The position numbers and the translations under genes were made by a program. From contig NZ_JBANCG010000015.1 in NCBI RefSeq assembly GCF_037026715.1, positions 1 through 64,000 on the forward strand: DNA of 64,000 nucleotides, written 5' to 3'. Below the pieces are notes generated by a model. The model saw only the letters and a list, made by a program, of their open reading frames with translations, had not been told where the DNA came from and made no database searches. Origin of the DNA: Breoghania sp037026715 (GTDB lineage: Bacteria; Pseudomonadota; Alphaproteobacteria; Rhizobiales; Stappiaceae). Below are positions 44,986-52,564 of this stretch, piece after piece. Each line of letters starts with the position of its first letter. The stretch's first letter is position 1.

Positions 44986-45738
44986 CTACAGCTCCGAGAT
45001 CATGCGCGGGAAGATCGACTGGTAGCCTTCGCCATATTCGACGTTCTTGCCACCGGCCTGACCGCCGGAATTGCGCTTGGCCTGCACGCCACGCTGCTTG
45101 CCGACCCGGGTGTAGTATTCCCACAGGTGCTCCTGGCCCTGCATGCACTGGATGGCGGCGTACTTCTTGTCCCACACTTCGGAGATGTCGAGAAGCACGT
45201 CCGGCTTCCAGCCGCACTGTTCGGTCTGATGGGGCTCGAACAGATAGACTTGCGGGGCTCCCAGGATCTTTTCGCCCGGGTTATGGCCCCACGCCTGTGC
45301 GATCATCCGGCACTCGATGGTCATCTTGGTGGCCGCCGGATGATCGGTATTGTAAGGATCTTCAAGGGAATGGGAGAGGATGAACTTCGGCTGCACCTTG
45401 CGCATCACGTCGACGAGCCGGAACTTCGCCTCCTCCGTGACGCCGAGCGGATAGTCGCCGATGTCGAAGAACTGGATGTCGGCGACACCCAGTGCGGCCG
45501 CAGCCGCTTCCGCTTCCTTGCGGCGCTCGGTCTTGACATGCTCCATCGTGCAGCCGTCCTGCTTCCACAGCTTGGCGCTTTCCCCGCGCTCGCCGTAGGA
45601 CAGGCAGACGATCGTGACGTCGTAGCCCTTCTTGGCGTGCAGCGCGATGGCACCGCCGGCGCGCCAGACGAAATCGGCGGAATGGGCACTGACGACGAGG
45701 GCCATCGGCTTCGGGCTGGTGGAATTCTGTTCGCTCAC
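44986..45738 (-). CDS. galB: PIG-L-family hydrolase, probable 4-oxalomesaconate hydratase (GalB-like)
   Basis: GalB adds water to the keto form of 4-oxalomesaconate to make 4-carboxy-4-hydroxy-2-oxoadipate, the substrate of the next gene's aldolase. The 250-aa protein has the PIG-L/LmbE fold, with its first zinc motif changed from AHPDD to SAHSADFVWRAGG (His and Asp kept) and the second His in TDHPAATKM. I start at GTG 45738 because AAGGAG lies upstream; the longer frame reaches into the LysR gene. It is the first gene of the island operon, divergent from the LysR gene. Deacetylation, the other PIG-L activity, cannot be excluded by sequence alone. Confidence 0.85.
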   Translation of the reverse strand: MSEQNSTSPKPMALVVSAHSADFVWRAGGAIALHAKKGYDVTIVCLSYGERGESAKLWKQDGCTMEHVKTERRKEAEAAAAALGVADIQFFDIGDYPLGVTEEAKFRLVDVMRKVQPKFILSHSLEDPYNTDHPAATKMTIECRMIAQAWGHNPGEKILGAPQVYLFEPHQTEQCGWKPDVLLDISEVWDKKYAAIQCMQGQEHLWEYYTRVGKQRGVQAKRNSGGQAGGKNVEYGEGYQSIFPRMISEL

Positions 45739-45906
45739 GCGGCACGCTCCTTGACTGGTTTCGTTGCGGGCGCGAGCGGCAGGCTGGGCAGGGCGATCCC
45801 GCCCCTGATATGAAGGACGCCGACCGCGATCCTGCCAGGGCGCCGCCACGACCTCCCCCACAGAGGTCTGGACCATGCGCCAACGCGTCGCGGCGGGCCA
45901 GTCGAA

Positions 45907-45923
45907 ATCATCTCGATAATGAT
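45907..45923. promoter_or_regulatory. Candidate LysR operator
   Basis: ATCATCTCGATAATGAT is a perfect dyad (ATCAT-N7-ATGAT) in the 236-base gap between the GalB-like gene and the divergent LysR gene. It is about 50 bases before the LysR start, where autoregulatory LysR sites usually lie. It does not match the strict T-N11-A rule. Confidence 0.4.
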
Positions 45924-45974
45924 AAGTTCTCGCTATAGGCTTGCCGGCGGATACCATCCATACGGACCGAACAC

Positions 45975-47171
45975 TTGGCGGAACTACCAAACATTCATCA
46001 CCTGCGTGCCTTCGCGCTCGCGGCCCGGCTGAACTCGGTTCACCGTGCGGCAGATGCCGCGCATCTGTCCCAGCCGGCGGTGACCCAGGCGCTCGCGCGG
46101 CTTGAGAAGCGTTATGGCTGCCGGTTCTTCGAACGCCGCTCCACCGGTGTCTATCCGACGGAGCTCGGCGAGATCATGCTGGCCCGGGTGGAACGCGCGC
46201 TGGATCTGATCGGCGAGGCCGCGCGCCGGCTTTCGGAAAGCGCGCGCCGCTCCGCCCAGACGAAGGGCGGGACGATCGAGCGGCTGGCGACCACCGCCCA
46301 GCTTCGCGCGCTGGTGGCGATCGCGCGCACAGGCGGCTATTCAGCGGCCGCCCGCGCCCTCGGCCTTGCGCAGCCATCCGTCCACCGGGCCGCCCGCGAT
46401 CTGGAGCGGCTGGCCGGCGTGCCGCTGTTCGAGCGCATCAGCCAGGGCGTGGCGCTGACGCCGCAGGGCCGCATGCTGGCGCTCCGGGCCGCGCTCGCCT
46501 TTCGCGAGATCGATGCGGCGACCGATGATCTGGAGGAGGCCAAGGGTCTCGTGCGCGGCCGGCTCGTCATCGGCACGCTGCCGCTGGTGCGCAGCGAGAT
46601 CCTACCGGAGGCGGTGACCGCGCTTTGCAAGCGCTACCCGCAGGCCTCCATCCGCATCGACGACGGGTCCTACGCCAGCCAGCTGCAGGCGCTGAGGATG
46701 GGCGAGATCGATCTGTTGATCGGCGCGCTGCGCCGGCCGGCGCCGGCCGAAGACGTGGAAGAGCGCGAGTTCTTCACCGATACGCTGTCGGTGATCGCCC
46801 GTGTCGGCCATCCGCTCGCCGGGCGCGCCCGTGTCGCGCCTGAGGATCTCCAGCGCTATCCCTGGGTCGTGCCGCGCTCCGGAACACCGACGCGCGAGCA
46901 TTTCGAGACGCTGATCGGCTCGCAGTCGATGAGCGGGCTGATCGAGACCTCGTCGCTCGTGGCCTTGCGCGGGCTTCTTGTGAAGAGCGACCGGCTGAGC
47001 CTGCTGTCGCGGCGCCAGATCACCTACGAGGAGCGCGCCGGTCTGCTGACGGCGCTTCCCGTCGAACTCGGCGACCGCCCCCGCCCGATCGGCGTGACGC
47101 TGCGCGCCAACTGGCGCCCGACCGGACTGCAGACGGCGTTCCTGGAGATCCTGCGCGAAAAGGCCCGGTAG
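45975..47171 (+). CDS. LysR-type regulator with two tandem DNA-binding domains
   Basis: This 398-aa protein is about 100 aa longer than normal LysR regulators. Residues 5-64 form one winged helix (LRAFALAARLNSVHRAADAA, LSQPAVTQALARLEKRYG, FFERRSTG). Residues 105-165 form a second one (LRALVAIARTGGYSAAARAL, LAQPSVHRAARDLERLAGVP, LFERISQG). The effector domain follows from about 193 (GRLVIGTLPLVRSEILPEAV). The start codon is TTG with only a weak ribosome site. It is divergent from the galB-ligK-TRAP-ligI-galD operon, the clear candidate target; the inducer would be a pathway intermediate. Confidence 0.9.
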   Translation: MAELPNIHHLRAFALAARLNSVHRAADAAHLSQPAVTQALARLEKRYGCRFFERRSTGVYPTELGEIMLARVERALDLIGEAARRLSESARRSAQTKGGTIERLATTAQLRALVAIARTGGYSAAARALGLAQPSVHRAARDLERLAGVPLFERISQGVALTPQGRMLALRAALAFREIDAATDDLEEAKGLVRGRLVIGTLPLVRSEILPEAVTALCKRYPQASIRIDDGSYASQLQALRMGEIDLLIGALRRPAPAEDVEEREFFTDTLSVIARVGHPLAGRARVAPEDLQRYPWVVPRSGTPTREHFETLIGSQSMSGLIETSSLVALRGLLVKSDRLSLLSRRQITYEERAGLLTALPVELGDRPRPIGVTLRANWRPTGLQTAFLEILREKAR

Positions 47172-47196
47172 ACGGGGGTATACCCGATCCCTCCGC

Positions 47197-47309
47197 CGTC
47201 ATCACCCGGCTCTGTCCGGGTGATCCAGCGGCCGCCGCACATGCCGCAGCCCGCGATGGATTGCCCGGACGAAGCCTGTGCTCGCGAAAGCGGGTGCCGG
47301 GCGATGACG
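47197..47309. repeat. Paired palindromic repeat, type 2, copy 4, with a 22-base insertion
   Basis: The arms are CGTCATCACCCGG-CTCTGT-CCGGGTGATCC and GGATTGCCCGG-ACGAAG-CC...GGGCGATGACGG. Compared with copy 3, the right arm is split at 47277-47298 by extra bases TGTGCTCGCGAAAGCGGGTG and CC, which carry their own CGC-GAAA-GCG hairpin. Confidence 0.8.
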
Positions 47310-47356
47310 GAAGAGAGGTCTGAGCGGCCTGCCCCGGCAATTGCCGGGGCGCCTTC

Positions 47357-48358
47357 TCAGATGTCGAAGCCGTTCTGGGCGGCGAGGTTCTTCAGCGAGG
47401 CCTCGGGCCGCGCGCCGACGTGGCCGATCACCTCCGCCGCCGCCATGCAGCCCAGCTCCGCGCAGCGCGGCAGCTCATAGCCGCGTGCCAGCCCGAACAG
47501 GAAGCCGGCGGCGTAGAGATCGCCCGCACCCGTCAGATCGACGACCTCGTCGACCGGATTGGCACGCACCTTGAAGGTCTCCTCGCGGGTGACGGTCAGC
47601 GAGCCCTTTTCCGACAGGGTGACTGTGGCCAGCCGCGCATCCTCGCGCACCGCGTTGATCGCGCTGTCGATGTCGGAGGTCTCGTAGAGCGCCTTCAGCT
47701 CGTGCTCGTTGGCGAAGACGATATCGACCGCACCGGTGCGGATCAGCTCGCGGAATTCACCGCGGTAGCGGTCGACACAGAAGCTGTCCGACAGCGTCAG
47801 CGCCGTCTGGCGGTCGGCGGCATGCGCCAGATCCATCGCCCGGCGGAACGCCTCCTTGGCGGCCGGCGGATCCCACAGGTAGCCTTCCATGTAGGTGATG
47901 GCGGAGCGGGAGACGAGATCGGCGTCGATGTCGTCGGGGCCGAGTTCGGTGCAGGCGCCGAGATAGGTGTTCATGGTCCGCTCGCCGTCCGGCGTGATGA
48001 GGATCATGGAGCGGGCGGTCGGATTGCCGCCTTTCAGCGGCGCGGTGGAGAAATGGGCGCCGATGCCGCGCATGTCGTGCGCATAGGCCGCGCCCAGCTC
48101 GTCGTCGGCGACCTTGCCGATATAGGCGGCCTTGCCGCCGAGCGAGGCGATGCCGGCGATGGTGTTGCCGGCGCTGCCGCCCGACATCCGGGTGGCCGAG
48201 CCCATCTTGCCGTAGAGACGTTCCGCCTCGGCGGTGTCGACAAGGCGCATGGAGCCTTTCACCAGCTTCTCGGTGACGAGGAAGTCGGATTCGACATGGG
48301 CGAAGACGTCGGCGATCGCGTTGCCGATGCCGAGAACGTCGTAGGTCAGATCGGTCAT
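47357..48358 (-). CDS. Adenosine kinase-like PfkB sugar kinase
   Basis: This 333-aa protein is a ribokinase/PfkB kinase close to adenosine kinases of alphaproteobacteria. The first signature is GGSAGNTIAGIASLGGKAAY near residue 60. The second, with the catalytic Asp, is VVDLTGAGDLYAAGFLFGLA near 290. IGNAIADVFAHV at the N-terminus and FANEHELKALY near 215 are typical for the nucleoside-kinase branch. The probable reaction is ATP-dependent phosphorylation of adenosine to AMP, though other sugars are possible. It is followed upstream on the same strand by pheA, with a gap of 68 bases. Confidence 0.88.
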   Translation of the reverse strand: MTDLTYDVLGIGNAIADVFAHVESDFLVTEKLVKGSMRLVDTAEAERLYGKMGSATRMSGGSAGNTIAGIASLGGKAAYIGKVADDELGAAYAHDMRGIGAHFSTAPLKGGNPTARSMILITPDGERTMNTYLGACTELGPDDIDADLVSRSAITYMEGYLWDPPAAKEAFRRAMDLAHAADRQTALTLSDSFCVDRYRGEFRELIRTGAVDIVFANEHELKALYETSDIDSAINAVREDARLATVTLSEKGSLTVTREETFKVRANPVDEVVDLTGAGDLYAAGFLFGLARGYELPRCAELGCMAAAEVIGHVGARPEASLKNLAAQNGFDI

Positions 48359-48426
48359 TCAGATGTCCGTTCGTTGTTGGTCGGAAGGGTGAAGCCCGCT
48401 TTGAGGGTTCCGGATCGCCGGAGGCG

Positions 48427-49317
48427 TCAGACGCCGGGCGTCGGCCGGAGCGCGCGGTTGGCCTCCGGCTCGCGGATCTTCTCGCGGAAGGGGCTGGCGC
48501 GATAGACGCCCAGCATCTTGAATTCGGCACAGAAGAACTTCAGCTCCTCCAGCGCCAGGGCCACGTTGCGCTCGTCCGGGTGGCCCTCGACATCCGCATA
48601 GAACATGGACGCGAAGAACTGGCCTTCGAGCTGGTAGCTCTCCAGCTTCGTCATGTTGACGTTGTTCGTCGCGAAACCGCCGAGCGCCTTGTAGAGCGCG
48701 GCCGGCACGTTGCGCACGCGGAAGATCATGGTGGTGATGACGGGCTGGCCGTTGTCGGCCGCCCGCATGTCGTCGCGCGCGAGGATCAGGAAGCGGGTCG
48801 TGTTGTGAGCCGCGTCCTCAACATCGCGCGCGAGGATTTCCAGGCCGTAGGCCTCCGCCGCCAGATCCGGGGCGAGGGCGGCGGCCGTAAGATCGCCGCG
48901 CTCGGCGATCTGGCGGGCGGAGCCGGCGGTGTCGGCGCCGACGACGGCGGCAAGTCCCAGCCGGCGGATCAGCTTGCGGCACTGGCCGAGCGCCATGATG
49001 TGGCTCTGCACGCTCTTCAGCCCCTCGATGGTGGCGCCCTTGGGCGCCATCAGCTGGAAACGGATCGGCATGAAATATTCGCCGATGATGTGCATGGAGG
49101 AACGCGGCAGCAGGTGGTGGATGTCGGCCACGCGTCCCGCGACCGAGTTCTCCACCGGGATCATGCCGAGTTCGGCCTCCCCCGATTCCAGCGCGTGAAA
49201 GCAGTCCTCGAAGGTCGCGCAGGGCACCGATTCGTAGTCGGGGTACACGTCCCGGCAGGCCATATGCGAATTCGCACCCGGCTCGCCCTGATACACGATC
49301 TTCTTCATGCTCGACAT
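48427..49317 (-). CDS. pheA: Prephenate dehydratase
   Basis: PheA converts prephenate to phenylpyruvate on the way to phenylalanine. The 296-aa protein is the monofunctional type without chorismate mutase. The catalytic region begins YQGEPGANSHMACRDVYPD, and the key Thr lies in AHNTTRFLILARD near 183. A C-terminal ACT domain follows (ITTMIFRVRNVPAALYKALG; MTKLESYQLEGQFFASMFYA), which binds phenylalanine for feedback inhibition. I start at the ATG at 49317 (GAGG 12 bases upstream); a Met three codons later is possible. It follows kdsB on the same strand. Confidence 0.95.
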   Translation of the reverse strand: MSSMKKIVYQGEPGANSHMACRDVYPDYESVPCATFEDCFHALESGEAELGMIPVENSVAGRVADIHHLLPRSSMHIIGEYFMPIRFQLMAPKGATIEGLKSVQSHIMALGQCRKLIRRLGLAAVVGADTAGSARQIAERGDLTAAALAPDLAAEAYGLEILARDVEDAAHNTTRFLILARDDMRAADNGQPVITTMIFRVRNVPAALYKALGGFATNNVNMTKLESYQLEGQFFASMFYADVEGHPDERNVALALEELKFFCAEFKMLGVYRASPFREKIREPEANRALRPTPGV

Positions 49318-49369
49318 TTCTGGATTGATCCTCGAAATCTTCTTGTCGTTGTTATGTCAGGTCTTTTCA

Positions 49370-50149
49370 TCAGGCCTTTTCGGAGGCCGCTTCCATGCGG
49401 GCGAAGGCGGCGCGCACGCGTTCCAGATCCTGGGCGGTGTTGACGTCCATCGGCGTCGCCGGAACCAGGCTCACGTCGATGCGCATACCCGCCTCAAGTG
49501 CGCGAAGCTGTTCCAGCTTCTCGCGCATTTCAAGCGGCGATGGCGGCATGGCGACGAACCGTTCGAGCGCGGCCCGGCGCCAGGCATAGACGCCGATGTG
49601 CTGGTAGAGCGGCCCGTCGCCGGTGGGAGCGGTGGCGCGGGTGAAATAGAGCGCGCGGTGGCGTCCGGGCGAAAGCGGCGTGGTGACGGCCTTGACGAAG
49701 CTCGGGTCGCTGCGCCCCGCCTCGTCGCGGATCTCGGTCATGATGGTACCGATGTCGACGGCCGGGTCGGAAAGCGGATCGAGGGCCGCGGCGAGCGAGG
49801 CCGGATCGATCAGCGGCACGTCGCCCTGCAGGTTGAGGATGACGTCGCAGTCGGGATCGGCCTTCTTGACCGCCTCGCGCACGCGGTCGGAGCCCGAGGC
49901 GTGGTCCTTGCTGGTCATGACGGCGCGCCCGCCGGCGGCCTCCACCACCGCGCAGATGCGCGCGTCGTCGGCCGCCACCACGACGGGGCCGAGATCGGCC
50001 TCGCGGGCACGGTCGAGCACCTGGACGATCATCGGTTTGCCGGCGATATCGGCCAGCGGCTTGTCGGGCAATCGGGAGGAAGCCATGCGCGCCGGGATCA
50101 CCACGAGAACACGCGGGAGGCGGCGGGAAGAACCAGTGGAAGCGGACAT
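49370..50149 (-). CDS. kdsB: 3-deoxy-manno-octulosonate cytidylyltransferase
   Basis: KdsB activates Kdo with CTP to CMP-Kdo for lipid A-core assembly. The 259-aa protein shows LVVIPARMASSRLPDKPLAD near 16, TSKDHASGSDRVREAVK near 82, and VILNLQGDVPLIDP near 107, the family signatures for nucleotide and metal binding. The start at 50149 (MSASTGSSRRL) places the conserved block 14 residues in, and AGGAG lies upstream; a longer frame exists but is not conserved. It lies 52 bases before pheA. Confidence 0.96.
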   Translation of the reverse strand: MSASTGSSRRLPRVLVVIPARMASSRLPDKPLADIAGKPMIVQVLDRAREADLGPVVVAADDARICAVVEAAGGRAVMTSKDHASGSDRVREAVKKADPDCDVILNLQGDVPLIDPASLAAALDPLSDPAVDIGTIMTEIRDEAGRSDPSFVKAVTTPLSPGRHRALYFTRATAPTGDGPLYQHIGVYAWRRAALERFVAMPPSPLEMREKLEQLRALEAGMRIDVSLVPATPMDVNTAQDLERVRAAFARMEAASEKA

Positions 50150-50582
50150 CGAGAAAAGTGCTCCTGGATCGACGCGGAAACCGTTCGGGCCTTCAGGGGT
50201 CTTGCGCCGAAGCGCCATTGCGTTGACCGGGCTGGGCTCCCCGGCATCGATCGGGTTCATGGTCTTGGAACGGCGCCGTCCCGGCCCGGACCCTCGGCCG
50301 GGCCCGAGGCTCAAGGCTCGGGCCGGGCCCCGGTTCCTGGGGCGGACGCGCTGCTCCGGCGTGCGGGCGTCTGATCGGGCGGATCGCGGCGGCATGCAAA
50401 CGCTTGCCGGACGCGCTCCCGCTCTTGTACCAATGACGCAGGAAGTGGTTGTTTTATACCTATGGACAGCGGCGTCAAAAAATTTGTAGTTTCCGGCGAC
50501 TTTGGGCAAAAGTGCTGACAGGGACGGGGAGGGTTGCTGCCGGTCGTCTCCTGACAGCAAGTCAAGTGGAGAAATGGCCGAC
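50150..50582. other. Divergent region between kdsB and the cytochrome c gene
   Basis: No gene is seen in 433 bases. A GC-rich part holds three mutually complementary segments (50292-50324). The AT-richer part at 50440-50495 (TTGTTTTATACC, CAAAAAATTTGTAG) probably contains the cytochrome promoter. Confidence 0.5.
50292..50324. other. Mutually exclusive hairpin set
   Basis: CCTCGG (50292-50297) can pair with CCGAGG (50304-50309). The segment GGCCCGAG (50301-50308) can instead pair with CTCGGGCC (50317-50324). The two folds share the middle segment, as in attenuators. No leader peptide or T-run was found on either strand. Confidence 0.35.
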
Positions 50583-51242
50583 ATGGATAGCTTCGAGCTG
50601 AACAAGATCGCCGGAGCAGTGCTGCTCTCCCTTCTCGTCATCATGGCGCTGGGGGTGTCCTCCGACATCATCTTCGACAGCCACGAACCGGAGGTCGCCG
50701 GCTATCCGATCGAGGTCGCGTCGGCGGATGGCGCTGGGGCAAGTGCCGAACCTGCCGAAGCGGAAGCGCCGAAGTCGCTGGCCCAGCGCCTGGCCGAAGC
50801 CGATGCCGGCGCCGGCGAGAAGGTCTCCAAGAAGTGCCTTGCCTGCCATTCCTTCGAGGAGGGCGGTCCGAACAAGGTCGGCCCGAACCTGTGGGGCGTC
50901 GTCGGCCGCAAGCCGGCCAGCCACGAGGGCTTCAACTACTCCGCCGCCATGCAGGAATTCGCCGCCTCGCATCCGGAATGGACGTTCGAGCAGCTCGACG
51001 AATTCGTCACCAAGCCGAAGGATCACATCCCCGGCACCGCGATGGCCTTCGCCGGCCTATCCAAGGCGGATGACCGCGCCAACCTGATCGTCTACCTGCA
51101 CACGCTGTCGGAAAACCCGTTGCCGCTGCCGACCCCTGAGGCCGCCGCGCCGGAAGGCGGTTCGACCGAGAACACCGGCGATGCGGCCCCCGCGGAAGGA
51201 GCCGCCCCGGCCGAGCCGGAGACCGCGCCCGCCAACCAGTAG
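50583..51242 (+). CDS. cycM: Membrane-anchored cytochrome c (CycM type)
   Basis: This ~219-aa protein begins with an uncleaved membrane anchor (ELNKIAGAVLLSLLVIMALG) followed by an Ala/Glu/Pro-rich spacer. The heme c site is KKCLACHSF near residue 88, and the region NKVGPNLWGVVGRKPASHEG and the methionine ligand in PGTAMAFAGLS are typical of CycM (cytochrome c552-like), which passes electrons from the bc1 complex to terminal oxidases. A low-complexity acidic Ala/Pro tail ends it. GGAG lies 11 bases before this ATG; an ATG three codons earlier is only 2 bases from that site and less likely. Confidence 0.94.
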   Translation: MDSFELNKIAGAVLLSLLVIMALGVSSDIIFDSHEPEVAGYPIEVASADGAGASAEPAEAEAPKSLAQRLAEADAGAGEKVSKKCLACHSFEEGGPNKVGPNLWGVVGRKPASHEGFNYSAAMQEFAASHPEWTFEQLDEFVTKPKDHIPGTAMAFAGLSKADDRANLIVYLHTLSENPLPLPTPEAAAPEGGSTENTGDAAPAEGAAPAEPETAPANQ

Positions 51243-51605
51243 GCGCGGGCATCCTCAGCGACATGTGCGGGCGGGGCGTTCCGAGACGTCCCGTCGATTG
51301 GCCCGCCGCCCGGATCCGGATCGTTTCATGCTCTGGCGGAAGCGGGTTCGTGTGTTGGGGCTCATCCTTCGAGACGCCCGCTGACGCGGGCTCCTCAGGA
51401 TGACGTTGTCCGGGTTGCTATTTCCGCGAAATCAGCGACAGACACAACGAAGGCCTCAACAAACTCAACCTCATCCTGAGGAGCGCTCGCAAGAGCGCGT
51501 CTCGAAGGATGGGCCGCACGGAAGATGCGCGCCGTGCTCCCGCCCATCCGTAAAGCGCGTCCCCGCCACCGCAGCAAACGCGAAAGAGGCCACGCCCCTG
51601 CCCGC
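51243..51605. other. Gap between the cytochrome and xre genes
   Basis: No gene is present in 363 bases. A full type 1 repeat (51361-51513) fills the middle. The genes on both sides converge here, so the repeat may end both transcripts. Confidence 0.6.
51361..51513. repeat. Large paired repeat, type 1, copy 3 (long centre)
   Basis: The outer arms are CTCATCCTTCGAGACG and CGTCTCGAAGGATGGGC. The inner hairpins are CCCGC-TGAC-GCGGG and GCGCTC-GCAA-GAGCGC. The centre between the halves is about 20 bases longer than in other copies, and the right inner arm reads ACCTCATCCTGAGG instead of AACGTCATCC. Confidence 0.9.
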
Positions 51606-51977
51606 CTATACCCCGTCCTTGGCGGCCACCACGCGCAGCTGGTGGATCATGTGCTGGAGCGACTCCTTCGACAGGCCGGCGATCTTGGCCGACATGAGGT
51701 TGGCGAGTTCGGTTGCCTCCGGTTCCAGTCCGGCCGTGTCCACCGTGATGCGCGGATCGGAGATCTCGGCGAGCCGCTGCAACTCTTCCGCCTCGTCCCA
51801 GATCACGTTGAAGAAGGTGATGATGCGGTGGACCATGAACCAGGTCGGGCGGCCGCGCCGGCCGTGTTCGAGCGCGGACAGATAGGCGCTGGAGACCTGA
51901 AGCGTCTGCGCCATTTCCTTCAGCGTGATGCCGCGCTTGCGGCGCAGGTCGCGCAGCTTCGCTCCGAACGGTGTCAT
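51606..51977 (-). CDS. XRE-family helix-turn-helix regulator
   Basis: This 123-aa protein has an N-terminal Cro/CI-type helix-turn-helix (GAKLRDLRRKRGITLKEMAQ, then VSSAYLSALEHGRRGRP). A helical C-terminal half may mediate dimerisation. Target genes are not known. It is the last gene of a compact operon (tim44-mltA-smr-xre) and overlaps the smr stop by 4 bases. This placement next to smr and mltA is common in Rhizobiales. Confidence 0.9.
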   Translation of the reverse strand: MTPFGAKLRDLRRKRGITLKEMAQTLQVSSAYLSALEHGRRGRPTWFMVHRIITFFNVIWDEAEELQRLAEISDPRITVDTAGLEPEATELANLMSAKIAGLSKESLQHMIHQLRVVAAKDGV

Positions 51978-52564
51978 CGCCGCCCCCCGTTTCCGCTTCC
52001 CTTGCCCTGGCCCTTGCCCGCGCGCCGGATCCGCACGTAGAGCGCCCCGGCCCCGCCATGGCCGGCATGCGCCTCCTCAAAACCGATCACCAGCATGCGG
52101 AATTCCGGCCGCTCCAGCCACAGCGGCACCATGCGCCGCAAAACCCCTTCGCCCGAGCCGGAGCGTCCGCCCTTGCCGGTGATCACCAGCACCAGACGGT
52201 GGCCCTCGCCCTGGGCGAGCGCGAGAAAGCGGCGCAGGCGACCGTGGGCCTGGTTCTGGGTCATGCCGTGCAGGTCGATGCGCGCATCGATCGCCTGCTT
52301 GCCGCGCGCCACCTTCTGGCGCATGCGGCGATCCAGCGGAGCGAGCGCGGGAATCGAAGGCGGCGGGCGCAGCGCGGCCGGGGCGGTCTGCGTCTTCTTC
52401 GGCGCGGAAACAGGCGCGCCGGCCGGCGGTGCCGGCGGTTCCTCCGCCTCGTCCGCCGGCAGGGTCTTTCCGGGCAGTGGGTCCAGCGTGCGCACGACCT
52501 GGCGCCAGAGGCGCTTTTCCTCCGGGCTCAGGGGGCGTCCGCGCCGCCCGCGGCCACCGCTCAC
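51974..52564 (-). CDS. Smr-domain protein
   Basis: This 196-aa protein has an N-terminal charged and Pro/Ala-rich part and a C-terminal Smr domain from about residue 95. The signature IDLHGMTQNQAHGRLRRFLA and the later VLVITGKGGRSGSG loop are both present. Smr domains are nucleic-acid nicking or endonuclease modules also found at the C-terminus of MutS2. The protein ends in a Gly/Lys/Arg-rich tail. It overlaps mltA and xre by 4 bases on each side. Its cellular role is not established. Confidence 0.92.
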   Translation of the reverse strand: MSGGRGRRGRPLSPEEKRLWRQVVRTLDPLPGKTLPADEAEEPPAPPAGAPVSAPKKTQTAPAALRPPPSIPALAPLDRRMRQKVARGKQAIDARIDLHGMTQNQAHGRLRRFLALAQGEGHRLVLVITGKGGRSGSGEGVLRRMVPLWLERPEFRMLVIGFEEAHAGHGGAGALYVRIRRAGKGQGKGSGNGGRR

